A DNA stretch of 27,714 nt from an uncultured Lachnospiraceae bacterium (GCA_910577065.1 CAJTLD010000016.1:2710-30423), one strand, 5' to 3'; positions 12,001-17,801 are shown, numbered from the stretch's first letter. Numbers and translations are program-made. The notes: generated by a model from the sequence alone, not told the origin.

Positions 12001-15000
12001 CATAAGTTTTGGTATCACTCTCAGCTTCTACGGTTATTGGAAATCTGTCAGCCGCCGGCCGATCCGTTACCGTAAGTTTTCCCGTGGTTATCTGGGGAGA
12101 ATTATAATTATCCGGATCCGTTGCGCCCCAGTCCCAAGTAAACGTATTATCCTCTTCGCCCGGATAAACAATGCTTCCGGTTACGCTAAATGTAACGCTT
12201 TCTCCGTCTGCAAACCCATCGCCGCCTACCGTTACCTCAGAATTGGTCAGTGGTGTACCGTCATATGGCTTGCTGTCTGTTGCGGAAGTAAAAGTCAGGG
12301 TCCTCTTCCTGATTTTCAAATTAACCTGTTCGGAATCTACTTTAAACTCAGACGTTACGATTTTTCCTCGTGCATCCTTTACAATGTAGTCGCCTGTCAC
12401 GCTTACAGGGTATGTTCCTGCATTTGTCCCCGATGCAGCTGCCTCAAGAGCGCTTATCGTAAATTTCTGTCCGTTTACCTCAAATTCCAACTTGCCGTTT
12501 TGCACAGGAAACGTTTTATTTCCATATTTTATCGCTTCAAAGCCAGTAATACTTTGTTCTGTTCCGCTATATAATACGGAACCACTTTTCGGCACAACTG
12601 TAATTGCAAATTTTGCATTACGCGATGTGACATTCAAGTTTCCAAAAACACACTGAATATTATAGTTTACTTCTTCTGTACCACTCTGCGGCGTATATGA
12701 AAACTCGTTATCAGACATTCCGACTTCCGTCTGGCTTCCCGTAACATTATACGTTGCTCCCTCGCCCGCAACAAATCCATCACCTGAAACCGTAACATTC
12801 AGGTTCGTCAGCGGCGTACCGTCATATTCTTTTTCATCAGACGCACTTGTCAGGATCACATTTCTCTTTTGGATATCCAAAAGACCATTTTCGGTCGTTA
12901 CATTGAACTGATCTGTCACAATGTTGCCGGCTTTGTCTTTCACAACTGCCTGGCCTGTAATTGTGACCGGATATCCGCCCTCTTTTACGTCTTTACCTTT
13001 TGCTTCATTCACTACCAGGCCTTCTATCGTAAATTGCTGTTCCCCTATAGAGAAAACAATTTCACCGGATTCCGGCAATGCCTGCGGACTGCCGCCCTTT
13101 ACCTGTACGTTGGCAAAGCCGCTCACGCTTTGCTCTGTTCCATTGTATTTTGGAGCAGCGCTCTTCGCTGTTACTTTTACCGCAAATTTTTCTGCCCGGT
13201 CTGTTACAATTAAATTACCAGGGTTTTTCGTAATCTGGTAATTATTTTTTACCTCGTCATCTTTCCAGTTCAGAGTAATTGTATTCTTTCCTTCTCCTAC
13301 CGTAACCTGCTCCCCGGTCGCTTCATATCCCAGCACATCCCCGTCTACAAAGCTTCCTTCTGTTATTGTTACGTCAGGATTTTTTAGCGGCGTACCGTCA
13401 TACTCCTTAGTACCGCTTCCACTGGTAAGCGTTACAGGTCTTTTGGTAATTGTAACGGAAATAGTTGTAGTTTTTACAATTCCATCATACGTCACCCGAA
13501 CCTGGAATGTATCAGTTCCAGCATTTGTTCTTTCGGGCGGTGTCTGAGTCCACTTTCCATTTACAAAAAATTCTACCAAAGCCCCGTTTGGAGCAGTTAC
13601 TGCATTAACAGACGGCCCCTGGCGCTGTCCGTTATACTCTCCAACATAATCTTCTGCACTGACTGCAAAATTTGCAGTATATTGTGCATAAAATGTAATA
13701 TTCTCCTGAAGATTTGTAAAATCCTGCGCTGAGATTTTGTCCGTACATTCCTGGTCTTTATACCAGCCGTCAAACGCATATGTTACGCCTCCCACCGTTT
13801 TCGTCGGCTCTAACGCCGGAGGTGTAACCGAACTGCCCTTGTTTACCAGCTTGGGCCATGTGTTTGCACTGGAAAAACCATCTTCACGCGGCTGTTTCAC
13901 TTTAAAATCTACCGTAAGCTTTTCCGGTAATTTGATAATAGCGACGCCGTCAACATGGTAGCATTTCTCGTACGTAATCTCAGTATTTCCATTATTTGCC
14001 CCCCATGAAGCAACAAGATACGCCCAGTTAATGGAATAGGTATAATCCGGTGCATCCGGGCTATCATCATACGTAATTGTACGCCATTCTCCATCCACCA
14101 ACACATTCATATCCGGCATGGAAGAAGGAAAAACTGTTATCATCCCTAAATCATAATACTTATTTCCCTGCACCTCACTCGCCTGAGGAGCACGGACGCT
14201 TCCTTTTCCTGCGTAATACCACTGTTCTCTATAGTCACCTGCCATATCATCCAAAGACAATCCTGGTTTCAGTATATAAAAATATGCATCCTGCGTTTGG
14301 TCATTCGCCGTATTACGGGTTACCGTTACAGACGCAGTATCCCTGCAGCTACCGGAAACCGCTGAGATAGAAGCTGTACCAACCCCAACTGCCCTGACAA
14401 CTCCAGTCGTGCTGACAGTCGCCACATTTGTATCACTGCTGCTCCAGGTCACCTTGGCCCCGGCAGGAATTACGGTTGCAGTAAGGGTCTCCGAACTGCC
14501 GTTCACTAAAGTCAGTTCTTTTTTATTTAACGAAAGGCTTTCTGCTGTCACGGCAGGATTTACCCGGACAGTAAATGTTTCTTGCTTTTTTCCCTGACTC
14601 CTATACTCATGAGTAATTGTTACGATTCCTTCCGCAATGCCTTGAATCTTTAGATTAGCCGAAGAGGTTCCACTAGTAAAGCGAACAATTCCTTCTTCAT
14701 TCAACGTCCAAGTATGAGACCATGTCGACGACTGGCCATTAATGGTTATCTCTTCTCCCACCGTCATCGTATAATCCGCATTTTCTCCGGCTTTCGCTGC
14801 ATTATCCACATCATTTTCAGCCGCTGACGTCGCATATACATATACGGAAAAATGATCCGCTGAAAAACCTGCCTGGTCTGCATCTGCGCTTACTTCTGTA
14901 ATTTTCTCTGCCGAACTGTTATTCTGATCTACATGGAATACTGCAGCCTGCTCAGCGCCTTCCGATGCCGATACGTTGCCAAAGGTAACTTCCAGTTTTC

Positions 15001-15679
15001 CTTTGGGATGAATCTCTTTTCCATCCTTATCATACAGTGTAATATCAATGGCAACGACGTCCAAAAGCGTCCGGCCTTCCTGAGCCAGCTTTTCCGAAAC
15101 AGCACCATAAACCGTCTCAGAAGTTACCGGAACAGCCTTCATGGTCGTACCTGCCGGAAGAACCCCCTCCGGCGCCGTAACAGTTACGACTGTACTCCCG
15201 GCTCTCGCCGTCAGAGTCTGTGCCGGCATTTCAGGCGTTTTTTCCTTCTTTTCTGTCTGCCCTTCTTCCTCTGACATTTCCGTCGTTGTTTCTTCTGTCG
15301 GTTCCACCGGATCTTTTGTCCCGGTTTCCTCCGTCGTTCCTTCCTCAGGCTCCTCGCCTTCGGCGTTCCCCGGCTGCTCTGCGGGCGTTTCCGTTTCCGC
15401 AGGCGTCAAATCAGTTTGCCCGCTTTCCGTTTCCGTACTCACTGCCTCCGTACTTTCCGGTTCTGTCCCCTCCTCGCTGGCAGGATCTGAAATGTCAAGC
15501 TGTTCTACTGCTTCTACGGTCAGTTCCTGCTCCGTAGACGCGGCCAGTTCTTCAAACCCATCGGCTTCATCCGTGGCGCGCAGCCAGTTCCCGGATGAAA
15601 ACATACCCGAAGTTGCCACTAAAGCAACTGCCAGAACAAGCGCCAGGACCCGCCTGAACTTCTTCTCGTTCTTCTTCAT
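1..15679 (-). CDS. Giant repeat-rich surface adhesin (3' end beyond window)
   Basis: The reading frame runs from the ATG at 15679 to the left edge without a stop, giving at least 5226 codons. An AAGGAGG-type ribosome site lies 8 nt before the ATG. Residues 1 to about 27 form a signal peptide (MKKNEKKFRR, then a hydrophobic run ending VATSG). Then, approximately: an E/T/P-rich acidic stretch (28-148), a ZU5-like domain (150-290), two Ig-like segments (297-457, the second clearly BIG_2), a unique region (454-600), an InlB-type repeat with FDGWYKD (585-667), alternating YDG/MBG-like modules (667-1940), 28 DUF11-like domains (1944-5097), a MucBP-like domain (5111-5180) and a P/A/G-rich tail. Such proteins are exported and usually wall-attached, mediating adhesion. 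The sorting signal, if any, is outside the window. The adhesin role is inferred from domains; ligand unknown. Cysteine is very rare in the DUF11 array. Terminal array domains are more divergent than internal ones. Confidence 0.93.
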   Translation of the reverse strand, partial: MKKNEKKFRRVLALVLAVALVATSGMFSSGNWLRATDEADGFEELAASTEQELTVEAVEQLDISDPASEEGTEPESTEAVSTETESGQTDLTPAETETPAEQPGNAEGEEPEEGTTEETGTKDPVEPTEETTTEMSEEEGQTEKKEKTPEMPAQTLTARAGSTVVTVTAPEGVLPAGTTMKAVPVTSETVYGAVSEKLAQEGRTLLDVVAIDITLYDKDGKEIHPKGKLEVTFGNVSASEGAEQAAVFHVDQNNSSAEKITEVSADADQAGFSADHFSVYVYATSAAENDVDNAAKAGENADYTMTVGEEITINGQSSTWSHTWTLNEEGIVRFTSGTSSANLKIQGIAEGIVTITHEYRSQGKKQETFTVRVNPAVTAESLSLNKKELTLVNGSSETLTATVIPAGAKVTWSSSDTNVATVSTTGVVRAVGVGTASISAVSGSCRDTASVTVTRNTANDQTQDAYFYILKPGLSLDDMAGDYREQWYYAGKGSVRAPQASEVQGNKYYDLGMITVFPSSMPDMNVLVDGEWRTITYDDSPDAPDYTYSINWAYLVASWGANNGNTEITYEKCYHVDGVAIIKLPEKLTVDFKVKQPREDGFSSANTWPKLVNKGSSVTPPALEPTKTVGGVTYAFDGWYKDQECTDKISAQDFTNLQENITFYAQYTANFAVSAEDYVGEYNGQRQGPSVNAVTAPNGALVEFFVNGKWTQTPPERTNAGTDTFQVRVTYDGIVKTTTISVTITKRPVTLTSGSGTKEYDGTPLKNPDVTITEGSFVDGDVLGYEATGEQVTVGEGKNTITLNWKDDEVKNNYQITKNPGNLIVTDRAEKFAVKVTAKSAAPKYNGTEQSVSGFANVQVKGGSPQALPESGEIVFSIGEQQFTIEGLVVNEAKGKDVKEGGYPVTITGQAVVKDKAGNIVTDQFNVTTENGLLDIQKRNVILTSASDEKEYDGTPLTNLNVTVSGDGFVAGEGATYNVTGSQTEVGMSDNEFSYTPQSGTEEVNYNIQCVFGNLNVTSRNAKFAITVVPKSGSVLYSGTEQSITGFEAIKYGNKTFPVQNGKLEFEVNGQKFTISALEAAASGTNAGTYPVSVTGDYIVKDARGKIVTSEFKVDSEQVNLKIRKRTLTFTSATDSKPYDGTPLTNSEVTVGGDGFADGESVTFSVTGSIVYPGEEDNTFTWDWGATDPDNYNSPQITTGKLTVTDRPAADRFPITVEAESDTKTYDGTPHTVSGLKETVFTVNGQNFTVTGLTASATGTDAGDYPVKVTGSAIVCDEAGEDVTKHFAVGTKDGNLKINPRSVTLTSPNDSKKYDGTPLKNGNIEVGGLGFIEGEEPEFETPSLTLPGTENNTITCKWKDGVNENNYAIQYEIGTLEVLALDEDEKICITVTAKSDQGVYNGQEQTVSGFETLEFIIGGAKFTVTGLKAEARGTNAGIYHSVVQNADEAAGASIFAKIAAFFSGDAANSSALTPTVWDVDGNDVTAQFKVNAVNGKLTIDKKAVTLTSQGDEKRYDGEPLEKPGVTGQEEFIAADNITCEAIGSQKIVGSATNEIVVKQGNKVIEDLSQLLNYNITKKEGLLTVLPVDTKYTVELRANSDTVTYDGKTHNVDTLENNTFEWNGKTFTVSGYMVSAAGSDGELPVNAGQYTVAVSGEPKVTDEDGEDVSEQFAVSPQPGTLTINKRKVTLTSDNATKEYDGKPLTAHNVTVSGDFAEGEGADYTYSGSITAPGTAENSFDYTLRDGTNKDNYEIKTVNGLLTVTGRNTKYDITVKAKDLTVDYNGETHTVNELEKTEFVVGDKGEEFIVTVEGYTVDGAGRNAGEHSVSVTGTPKVIDSKGVDVTSEFAVTALPGTLNILKKKATITSPTKEKVYDGTPLIAREIITEGFLEGEEPNCITRASQTLVGFCKNDFSYSFNGDATENNYDIEEIVGTLTVTDGTGEQPVAPNAIITKTHEDKVYDRGTEVTFTITVTNMYPEPKEVTLREKEGVVFENGQSTMNLELAKGEKKSVTATYKINEADIIRGSFVNEVTADFGNGKVFQAADTVSLAAKNASMSVSKQAVNVPAPEEGDTYLYKLGETIEYEITVTNNGNLTLSDITVADDKTGASWPDEGEAITLRPGESRKFITSYKVTEADVLSGEVENTATASAVASDQTELNGSDQETTPIAQANASLSVAKTAAPAADGKETYSLGETVVYTITVTNNGNVTVSDIAVTDDLTKGSWTIDSLAPGASKEFTTEYSVKEADITNGSVQNTADAKGKDPNGKEVTEDGSTTIPTDAKDYQIELKKAETSTPQNGAYKLGETISYQITATNTGNQTLENVTVTDPLTKENWTVTDLKPNASQEFTTSYTVTEADIRAGHVTNQAQASGSAEAASNEVTVTTAAKDSSLTLEKVIKNAPENNVFGLGDIIRYEITVTNSGNQTLHDVSVTDPKTNGSWTEASLAPGEERVYETSYTVTEQDIVAGAAIVNEAEATALDPDDEPTGEKAQASAAVQTAGASLFVEKTAEAGPYRLGDKIAYTIRVTNNGNVTVRDILVEDDLTGTEETIKSLAPGAHQTITATYTVTEEDILNGEIVNVASAEGTGSNDAAVNAEGTCTVTTVVPASRLTLTKTRTNTPENGSAYALGETITYQITAVNDGNMTLTNVTVTDEKTGDVWTIESLAPNAKETFTASYEVTEADIVNGSVINEVTADGTSKDPSVTELPVTPGKDEADTVEANSHLTISKTVASVPENGVSYVLGEEITYEIRAWNDGNQTLHNVTVEDALTGGKWNIPEIKPGQTSAAITTSYTVTEADILAGKVANVATGACPGAEIEPGEKEVPVETAGANLFIEKLASASAGASYVLGEEITYTIRVVNSGNVSVKDIQVTDDLTGETWQLNSLAPGKEQTYETSYIVTEADVLRGKITNIASVKGTGSNNEPLEETAKKEVITESAAGNLSLTKETTSAPANGSSYVLGETITYRIKASNTGNLTLTDIVVEDELTGGKWTIAELKPGRDSAVMETSYVVTEADVLAGKVVNEATANGTSPDPKEPEVPVDPGETEDIIETKNGHLTLNKTTTSRPADARGYALGETITYEITAVNDGNLTLSDITVEDALTGDSWQIASLEPGAGSQVWNASHVVTEADILAGEVINEVTARGASPDPQNPEVPVTPDTVRDATAAKNGHLSIHKETTSVPANGSSYALGETITYEITAANDGNLTLTGITVTDPLTGGNWTIGSLAPGASQTFETSYIVTEEDILAGGVSNVATAGGTSPDPEQPEVPVDPGREDEPTNQSRPGLFVEKTAAASANGGTYSLGEEVTYTIRVVNNGNVTIRNIRVTDEMTGADWTVDSLAPNAEQKFTTTHTVTEADLLAGVIVNTANANGTDPSGNPVSGAGSSTITTDAKNGHLTLHKNVKGAPASSEGYALGETVVYEIVAENDGNLTLKNITVRDELTGASWQIAELKPGQSSEALRTVYTVTEADIAAGRILNVATAGGASPDPEQPEAPVTPGETETETVEKNSHLTLVKTTTSTPANGGTYALGETVTYEITAINDGNQTLKDVVVSDDLTGESWAIESLAPGESRKFTASYQVTEEDIRAGSIRNVATANGKDPDTGVDPGEKEVPVEKEGASLFIEKTAGESEGAAFAAGEEVSYVIRIVNNGNVTLKNVTVTDSLTGDAWTERSLAPNEEKVYTATYTVTEADVINGKVTNTATVQAEDPDGNPIEESAARTIATERAAGHMTLQKETVSVPANGSGYALGETITYRITAANDGNLTLTDITVTDTLTGESWTVESLAPGKSETFETSYTVTEADLLAGKVVNEATASGTSPDPNVPEAPVTPDEVEDKTESKNGHLTLAKTTTSRPANGEAYVLGETITYEIVARNDGNLTLTDVVVEDALTGGKWVIAEMKPGQKSTAMQTSYVVTEADVLAGKVVNEATASGISPDPDMPEVPVTPGEAEEKTENKNGHLSLSKKTTSTPANGSSYALGETITYEITAKNDGNLTLTGVNVADDLTGESWTIESLAPGASETFETSYVVTEADILAGGVKNVATAGGESPDPENPEVPVTPGEKEEPTNTSEPSLFVEKTAAASANGGTYSLGEEVAYTIRVTNNGNVTVRDIVLTDDLTGEEWNVESIAPNESRTFTTTYQVTEADILAGSIVNVASVNGTDPQDNPVDAEGRSEITTDGKNSHLALTKRTVSTPANGSAYGLGETVSYEITAVNDGNLTLTDITVSDELTGAQWQITELKPGAHSTVMRTSHVITEADITAGKVVNVAVASGTSPDPDVTDIPVTPGEAEVETDAKNGHITVHKTTVSTPANGSTYVLGETAEYEITVTNDGNLTMTDVTVNDSLTGESWTIASLAPGAVETFNTAYVITEADILAGTVRNIATAGGESPDPDPGVDPGDKEIPVETPGASLFVEKLADDAADGSYGLGEEINYTIRVVNNGNVTIRNIHVTDDLTGESWTAASLAPNAEQTFTTSHTVTEADILKGGVTNVAAAEGTDPEGNTVEGTAAKSVTTDAADGRLTLAKKAVSRPADGVAYAAGETVTYEITAVNDGNLTLTDITVTDELTGESWTIESFEPGASETFTTAYTVTEADILAGRIVNEVTASGVSPDPNAPEVPVTPDEATVPTEEKNGHLTLVKTAVSTPANGTSYVLGETVRYEITAANDGNLTLTDIVVEDALTGGRWTIDELKPGQQSAVMETSYTVTEADILAGSVVNHAAASGVSPDPEAPEVPVTPDEAEVKTENKNGHISLTKQTVSAPANGSTYALGETIDYEIRAVNDGNLTLTDIVVEDALTGGRWTIAELKPGQQSAAMHTSYTVTEADVLAGGVANVATAGGVSPDPETPEVPVTPGEKDEPVSVADASLFVEKRAGASADGGTYGLGEQVTYTIDVTNNGNVTVSDITVTDELTGESWKIDSLAPNAKQSFTTVYTVTEADIRAGQVVNVAAVHGTDPNGNPVDADGTETITADPVDTSLDVVKTVVNPQAEYRVGDTISYQIAVSNRGNVTLRGVRVTDTLMGTDGKVTFTDLAGGTLDNGDVILAELGAGETITLSCQYTVAEGDVNASVRNQAQATPGEGDNGPITDITDATPVEQDYSLRIHYVSAEGARVAPDYTNRYVRGAQFRIESPEVAGYTPDYTAVNSGTDGMPARDLEFTVVYTGNPDNNPDEEGTTGGTGGGGGAGGPAPTTPGAPAGTPAAPAAPAAP
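1037..8167 (-). repeat. Seven-domain super-repeat, three tandem units (~2.38 kb each)
   Basis: SLFVEK-type domains start at 8167, 7174, 5803, 4792, 3424, 2407 and 1036. The intervals are 993, 1371, 1011, 1368, 1017 and 1371 bases, alternately three and four domains. Equivalent domains are therefore 2364, 2379 and 2388 bases apart in one series (8167, 5803, 3424, 1036) and 2382 and 2385 apart in the other (7174, 4792, 2407). Linkers also track the super-period: EPTN-type linkers precede 5803 and 3424, while GEKEVPVE-type linkers precede 7174, 4792 and 2407. The simplest reading is duplication of a seven-domain block. Units are 8167-5804, 5803-3425 and 3424-1037. Confidence 0.82.
1098..6572 (-). 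repeat. Near-identical linker DNA motif ggatccgggctt
   Basis: The 12-base motif ggatccgggctt (plus-strand reading) recurs near 1098, 1446, 2805, 3833, 4180, 5186, 5864, 6211 and 6559, usually followed by a conserved nnngccg. It encodes the SPDP part of the linkers between DUF11-like domains. Conservation at the DNA level across otherwise diverged copies would favour recombination between repeats; that consequence is inferred. Confidence 0.75.
9860..13680 (-). repeat. Alternating YDG / MBG-like module array
   Basis: About thirteen modules of two alternating kinds lie between the InlB-type repeat and the DUF11 array. One kind begins with R(x)VTLTS, has K(x)YDGTPL near its start and ends NYxI..G.LTVT; seven copies start near 13440, 12870, 12310, 11780, 11180, 10630 and 10100. 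The other kind reads ITVxAKS...YNGxxxTVSGF...FTVTGL...NAGxYPVxVTG...VTxxFxV...G.L.I; six copies lie between them. These resemble the YDG and MBG Ig-like families common in large Firmicute surface proteins. The copy near 11250-11350 carries an extra internal segment. Confidence 0.8.
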
Positions 15680-15739
15680 GTTACCTTCCTCCTTTTTTCA
15701 TTTTCATGTACCCTTGTCTCCCAATGCGGAAGACTGTTT

Positions 15740-15775
15740 ATTATAAAGAGAACCCCAAGTTCAAAAAAGGTTCAC
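15740..15775 (-). promoter_or_regulatory. Possible adhesin promoter with two GAAC boxes
   Basis: Read on the minus strand, a TATAAT hexamer lies at 15740-15745. Upstream are GTGAACC (15769-15775) and TGAACTT (15757-15763), separated by a T-run. The TTGAAC hexamer is only 13 bases from TATAAT, too short for a normal housekeeping promoter, and TGAACC is 24 bases away. GAAC-type -35 boxes are typical of ECF sigma factors, and one is encoded nearby, but no convincing ECF -10 element is seen. The site is a weak candidate. Confidence 0.3.
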
Positions 15776-15833
15776 ATTTTTTACATTTTTTTCAAAAAAT
15801 TATATAAAAATCCTTTTTGCGCTGCTTTCCGTT

Positions 15834-16199
15834 TTATCCGGGAAGTATCCCATAATCCTCCATCAGCTGCCGTTCAAAATTCCGGTCTTCTATTGAGCGT
15901 TTCAAATCATCAAAACGTCCGTCACGCAATAATGCGGTCTGTAACCGTTTCATACGTTCTTCCGCCCGCTTTTCCCCTCTTTCTTCTCCACGCTTTTCCC
16001 CGCGTTCTTCCACTTCCAGTATACTTTCATTATAATCCCGAATAGCCTTTTCACGCGCTTCCTACTCCAAACGTTTGTCCCTGTCCTGGCTGATAACCTG
16101 CAGTTTCTGGTATGCGCTTTCAATATAAGGGTCTTTCTGTGCTAACATATCAAATTCCTCCTTACTCTCTGCGTCAATAAACTTTGCCCAAAGCAGGGT
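15834..16199 (-). pseudogene. Rpn-type PD-(D/E)XK transposase remnant
   Basis: The minus-strand frame ending with TAA at 15834-15836 reads LWAKFIDAESKEEFDML, then DPYIESAYQKL, RDKRLE, a TAG stop (plus strand cta at 16062-16064), EAREKAIRDYN, repeated ERGEKRGEERGEKRAEER and a tail ending MEDYGILPG. This is the characteristic C-terminal half of Rpn-family recombination-promoting nuclease/putative transposases, in which a Tyr is usual where the TAG now stands (LEYEAREKAI). The nuclease half upstream is missing; upstream of about 16199 the frame becomes G/R-rich, unlike the family, and meets a stop at 16248. It is therefore both truncated and interrupted, and should be non-functional. Confidence 0.78.
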
Positions 16200-16250
16200 G
16201 TCGCTACCGCCTCCCCTCCTCCCCTGCCACTCTTTTCCTGTGTGCGTTCA

Positions 16251-16279
16251 ATATAACATCACCCCCCATAAAAAGTCAA
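16251..16279 (-). promoter_or_regulatory. Minus-strand sigma-A type promoter
   Basis: On the minus strand TTGACT (16274-16279) is followed by a 17-base spacer and TTATAT (16251-16256). A second TTGACA hexamer lies just upstream at 16290-16295. The promoter points into the transposase remnant and, beyond it, the giant adhesin about 570 bases away. It may be the ancestral promoter of the broken gene or a distal promoter for the adhesin. No terminator was seen between 15780 and 16250. Confidence 0.55.
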
Positions 16280-16445
16280 CGAAAATGGTTGTCAATGGAA
16301 ACTAAAACATCTGGCTACTTTGTCATATGATGCTAAAATTAACAAAAAATGCATTTATATTCCTAAAAAATTTCTAAATTTATATTATTTCTCATAAAAA
16401 GCACGAATTTTTCTGTTTGCACTATTCACACCATTTCTTTTGTGA
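16280..16445. other. AT-rich intergenic stretch
   Basis: No reading frame with a credible ribosome site and no RNA gene is visible here. The sequence is very AT-rich, with A and T tracts around 16330-16410. It separates the minus-strand promoter at 16251-16279 from the plus-strand promoter near 16446, so it probably serves as a shared divergent control region. Confidence 0.5.
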
Positions 16446-16451
16446 TATACT
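16444..16451 (+). promoter_or_regulatory. Extended -10 promoter for the GGDEF-like gene
   Basis: TATACT at 16446-16451 is preceded by TG plus one base (16443-16445), the extended -10 arrangement. No strong -35 hexamer is correctly spaced. A start point near 16458 would leave a 40-base leader containing the GGGAGGG ribosome site at 16483-16489, which supports the downstream ATG at 16498. Confidence 0.45.
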
Positions 16452-16497
16452 ATCATTTATTACCGTAGGGAGAGCAAAAATTGGGAGGGTTCTACTT

Positions 16498-17184
16498 ATG
16501 AAAAAAAATGATTTCACCTACAAAACAATTCAATTAATTTTATTTATTACACTGACGGCAATCTGCCTTTATATCATCCTGTTTGATCCCAGAATGTACC
16601 ATTTAGCCGCCAGTGATGCCAGCGTACGCATGCTCTGTGCATTTCTCTGGCTGATTTTAGGATTGTCTTTTCTTTTTATCTACCGCGATCTGACATTTTT
16701 TTCTTCTTACAAGAAAGATTTCCGCGAACTGGACTATGCCGTTCATTCGGATCCTGTTTCAGGGCTTGCAAACCGTTTCAGCTGCGACGCTATGATCGAT
16801 CGGTATTTAGACAGGGCGCTTCCTCCGGATTTAGGCTGCGTCATGTTTGATTTGACAAATATTGGGGAAATCAACCGCCTGTATGGGCATATCCAGGGCA
16901 ACCGCCTGATCAAGGAATTTTCCGAAATATTAAAAAATGCGGCGTCTGACCTTTGTTTTGTCGGACGCAACGGCGGCAATAAATTCCTGGCAGTTTTTGA
17001 AGACGGCACCCAGAAGGACATCAATACGTTCTTAGAACGCGTGCACCAGAAAGTACAGTCCTTCAATTCGTCCGCCGCCAGGCAGCCGATTGAATACCGC
17101 TATGGAATTGCGTTCCACGAAGGCAATGAAATGCTTTTGATTACCGATCTGATTGCCATATCCAATAAGCGCATTTACCAATAA
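16498..17184 (+). CDS. Membrane protein with degenerate GGDEF domain
   Basis: The 228-residue protein has two membrane segments (about 9-30 and 43-63) and a C-terminal GGDEF-fold domain (about 84-228). Recognisable family motifs are DPVSGLANR (85-93), FDLTNIGEINRLYGH (117-131) with the metal-binding Asp118, and the signature region VGRNGGNKF (155-163). The signature reads GGNKF instead of GGDEF, so acidic residues needed for diguanylate cyclase chemistry are replaced by Asn and Lys. Enzyme activity is unlikely; a GTP-binding, scaffolding or sensory role is possible. ATG 16498 was chosen because GGGAGGG lies 8 nt before it; an upstream in-frame ATG at 16417 precedes the putative promoter. The sigma factor gene begins 56 nt downstream. 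Confidence 0.82.
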   Translation: MKKNDFTYKTIQLILFITLTAICLYIILFDPRMYHLAASDASVRMLCAFLWLILGLSFLFIYRDLTFFSSYKKDFRELDYAVHSDPVSGLANRFSCDAMIDRYLDRALPPDLGCVMFDLTNIGEINRLYGHIQGNRLIKEFSEILKNAASDLCFVGRNGGNKFLAVFEDGTQKDINTFLERVHQKVQSFNSSAARQPIEYRYGIAFHEGNEMLLITDLIAISNKRIYQ

Positions 17185-17186
17185 TG

Positions 17187-17216
17187 TTGACAATCAGGAT
17201 TTCCATGTTATATCAT
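17187..17216 (+). promoter_or_regulatory. Promoter of the sigma / anti-sigma pair
   Basis: A perfect TTGACA (17187-17192) starts two bases after the stop of the upstream gene. It is followed by TATATC at 16-base spacing (17209-17214) or TATCAT at 18-base spacing (17211-17216). This looks like a housekeeping promoter, so the sigma operon need not depend only on itself for transcription. Confidence 0.55.
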
Positions 17217-17240
17217 AAAGAAAGTTAGTGGGGGGAAATT

Positions 17241-17801
17241 ATGGCCGATCTGGATTATCAATATATTGCATCATTAGTGGAACGCACCAAAAACAACGAC
17301 AGCGACGCCTTTGCTGAACTTTACGTGGCGACCTACCAGCGTCAGTACTATTTTGCATACAACTATTTACGGGATGAATACCTGGCGCAAGACGCCCTTC
17401 AGGAAGCATATATCCTCGTCTTAAAGAATATTTTTTCTTTGAAAGATTCAAGCCTCTTTATATCCTGGCTGAATCAGATCACGTTCCGTATCTGCTTCAA
17501 CATGCAGAAGAAGCAAAAGAAGCTTTCGGAAGAAATGGTTGATTACGATCCGGAATATTTAAGATCCCAGAAGTACAGGGGGATAGAGCCGGAAGAATAT
17601 ATTATTCAGGTGGATCAAAAGGAGTTTATCATCCGTCAGGTGTTAAGCCTTCCTTTTACGGAATCCCAGATTATCATCCTGAGGTATTACAACAATATGA
17701 AACTAAAAGAAATTGCCTCTCTTTTGGACATGAGTTTAAGTTCTGTCAAAAGATATCTGGCGAGCGGCCGCAAGAAACTCAATCTTTTGATTGAGCGTTA
17801 A
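17241..17801 (+). CDS. ECF-type RNA polymerase sigma factor
   Basis: The 186-residue protein has the two-domain layout of extracytoplasmic-function sigma factors. A sigma region 2 lies at about 23-90, including YLRDEYLAQDALQEAY, which corresponds to the usual D-A-E-D-L-x-Q-E-x-F motif. A sigma region 4 lies at about 128-182, with FTESQIIILRYYNNMKLKEI and a helix-turn-helix ending SSVKRYLASGRKKL. It lacks sigma regions 1 and 3, as expected for ECF members. It would direct core RNA polymerase to a small regulon, typically envelope-related. A GGGGGG-rich ribosome site precedes the ATG. The next gene starts 9 to 21 nt downstream and is probably its regulator. Which promoters it recognises cannot be read from the sequence. 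Confidence 0.9.
   Translation: MADLDYQYIASLVERTKNNDSDAFAELYVATYQRQYYFAYNYLRDEYLAQDALQEAYILVLKNIFSLKDSSLFISWLNQITFRICFNMQKKQKKLSEEMVDYDPEYLRSQKYRGIEPEEYIIQVDQKEFIIRQVLSLPFTESQIIILRYYNNMKLKEIASLLDMSLSSVKRYLASGRKKLNLLIER

Noticed and set aside
385..13680. CRISPR array or tandem DNA satellite explanation for the periodicity
   Set aside because: Spacing matches protein domains in one open frame, repeats are diverged at synonymous positions, and there are no short direct repeats with unique spacers.
15141..15746. Ser/Val-rich plus-strand frame opposite the adhesin N-terminus
   Set aside because: Its composition is the mirror of the E/T/P-rich minus-strand segment, and it spans the adhesin start and ribosome site. 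No promoter or ribosome site of its own.
16417..16497. Upstream start for the GGDEF-like gene
   Set aside because: The ATG at 16417 lies before the likely -10 element and has no ribosome site, while ATG 16498 has GGGAGGG at the right distance and begins directly before the first membrane segment.
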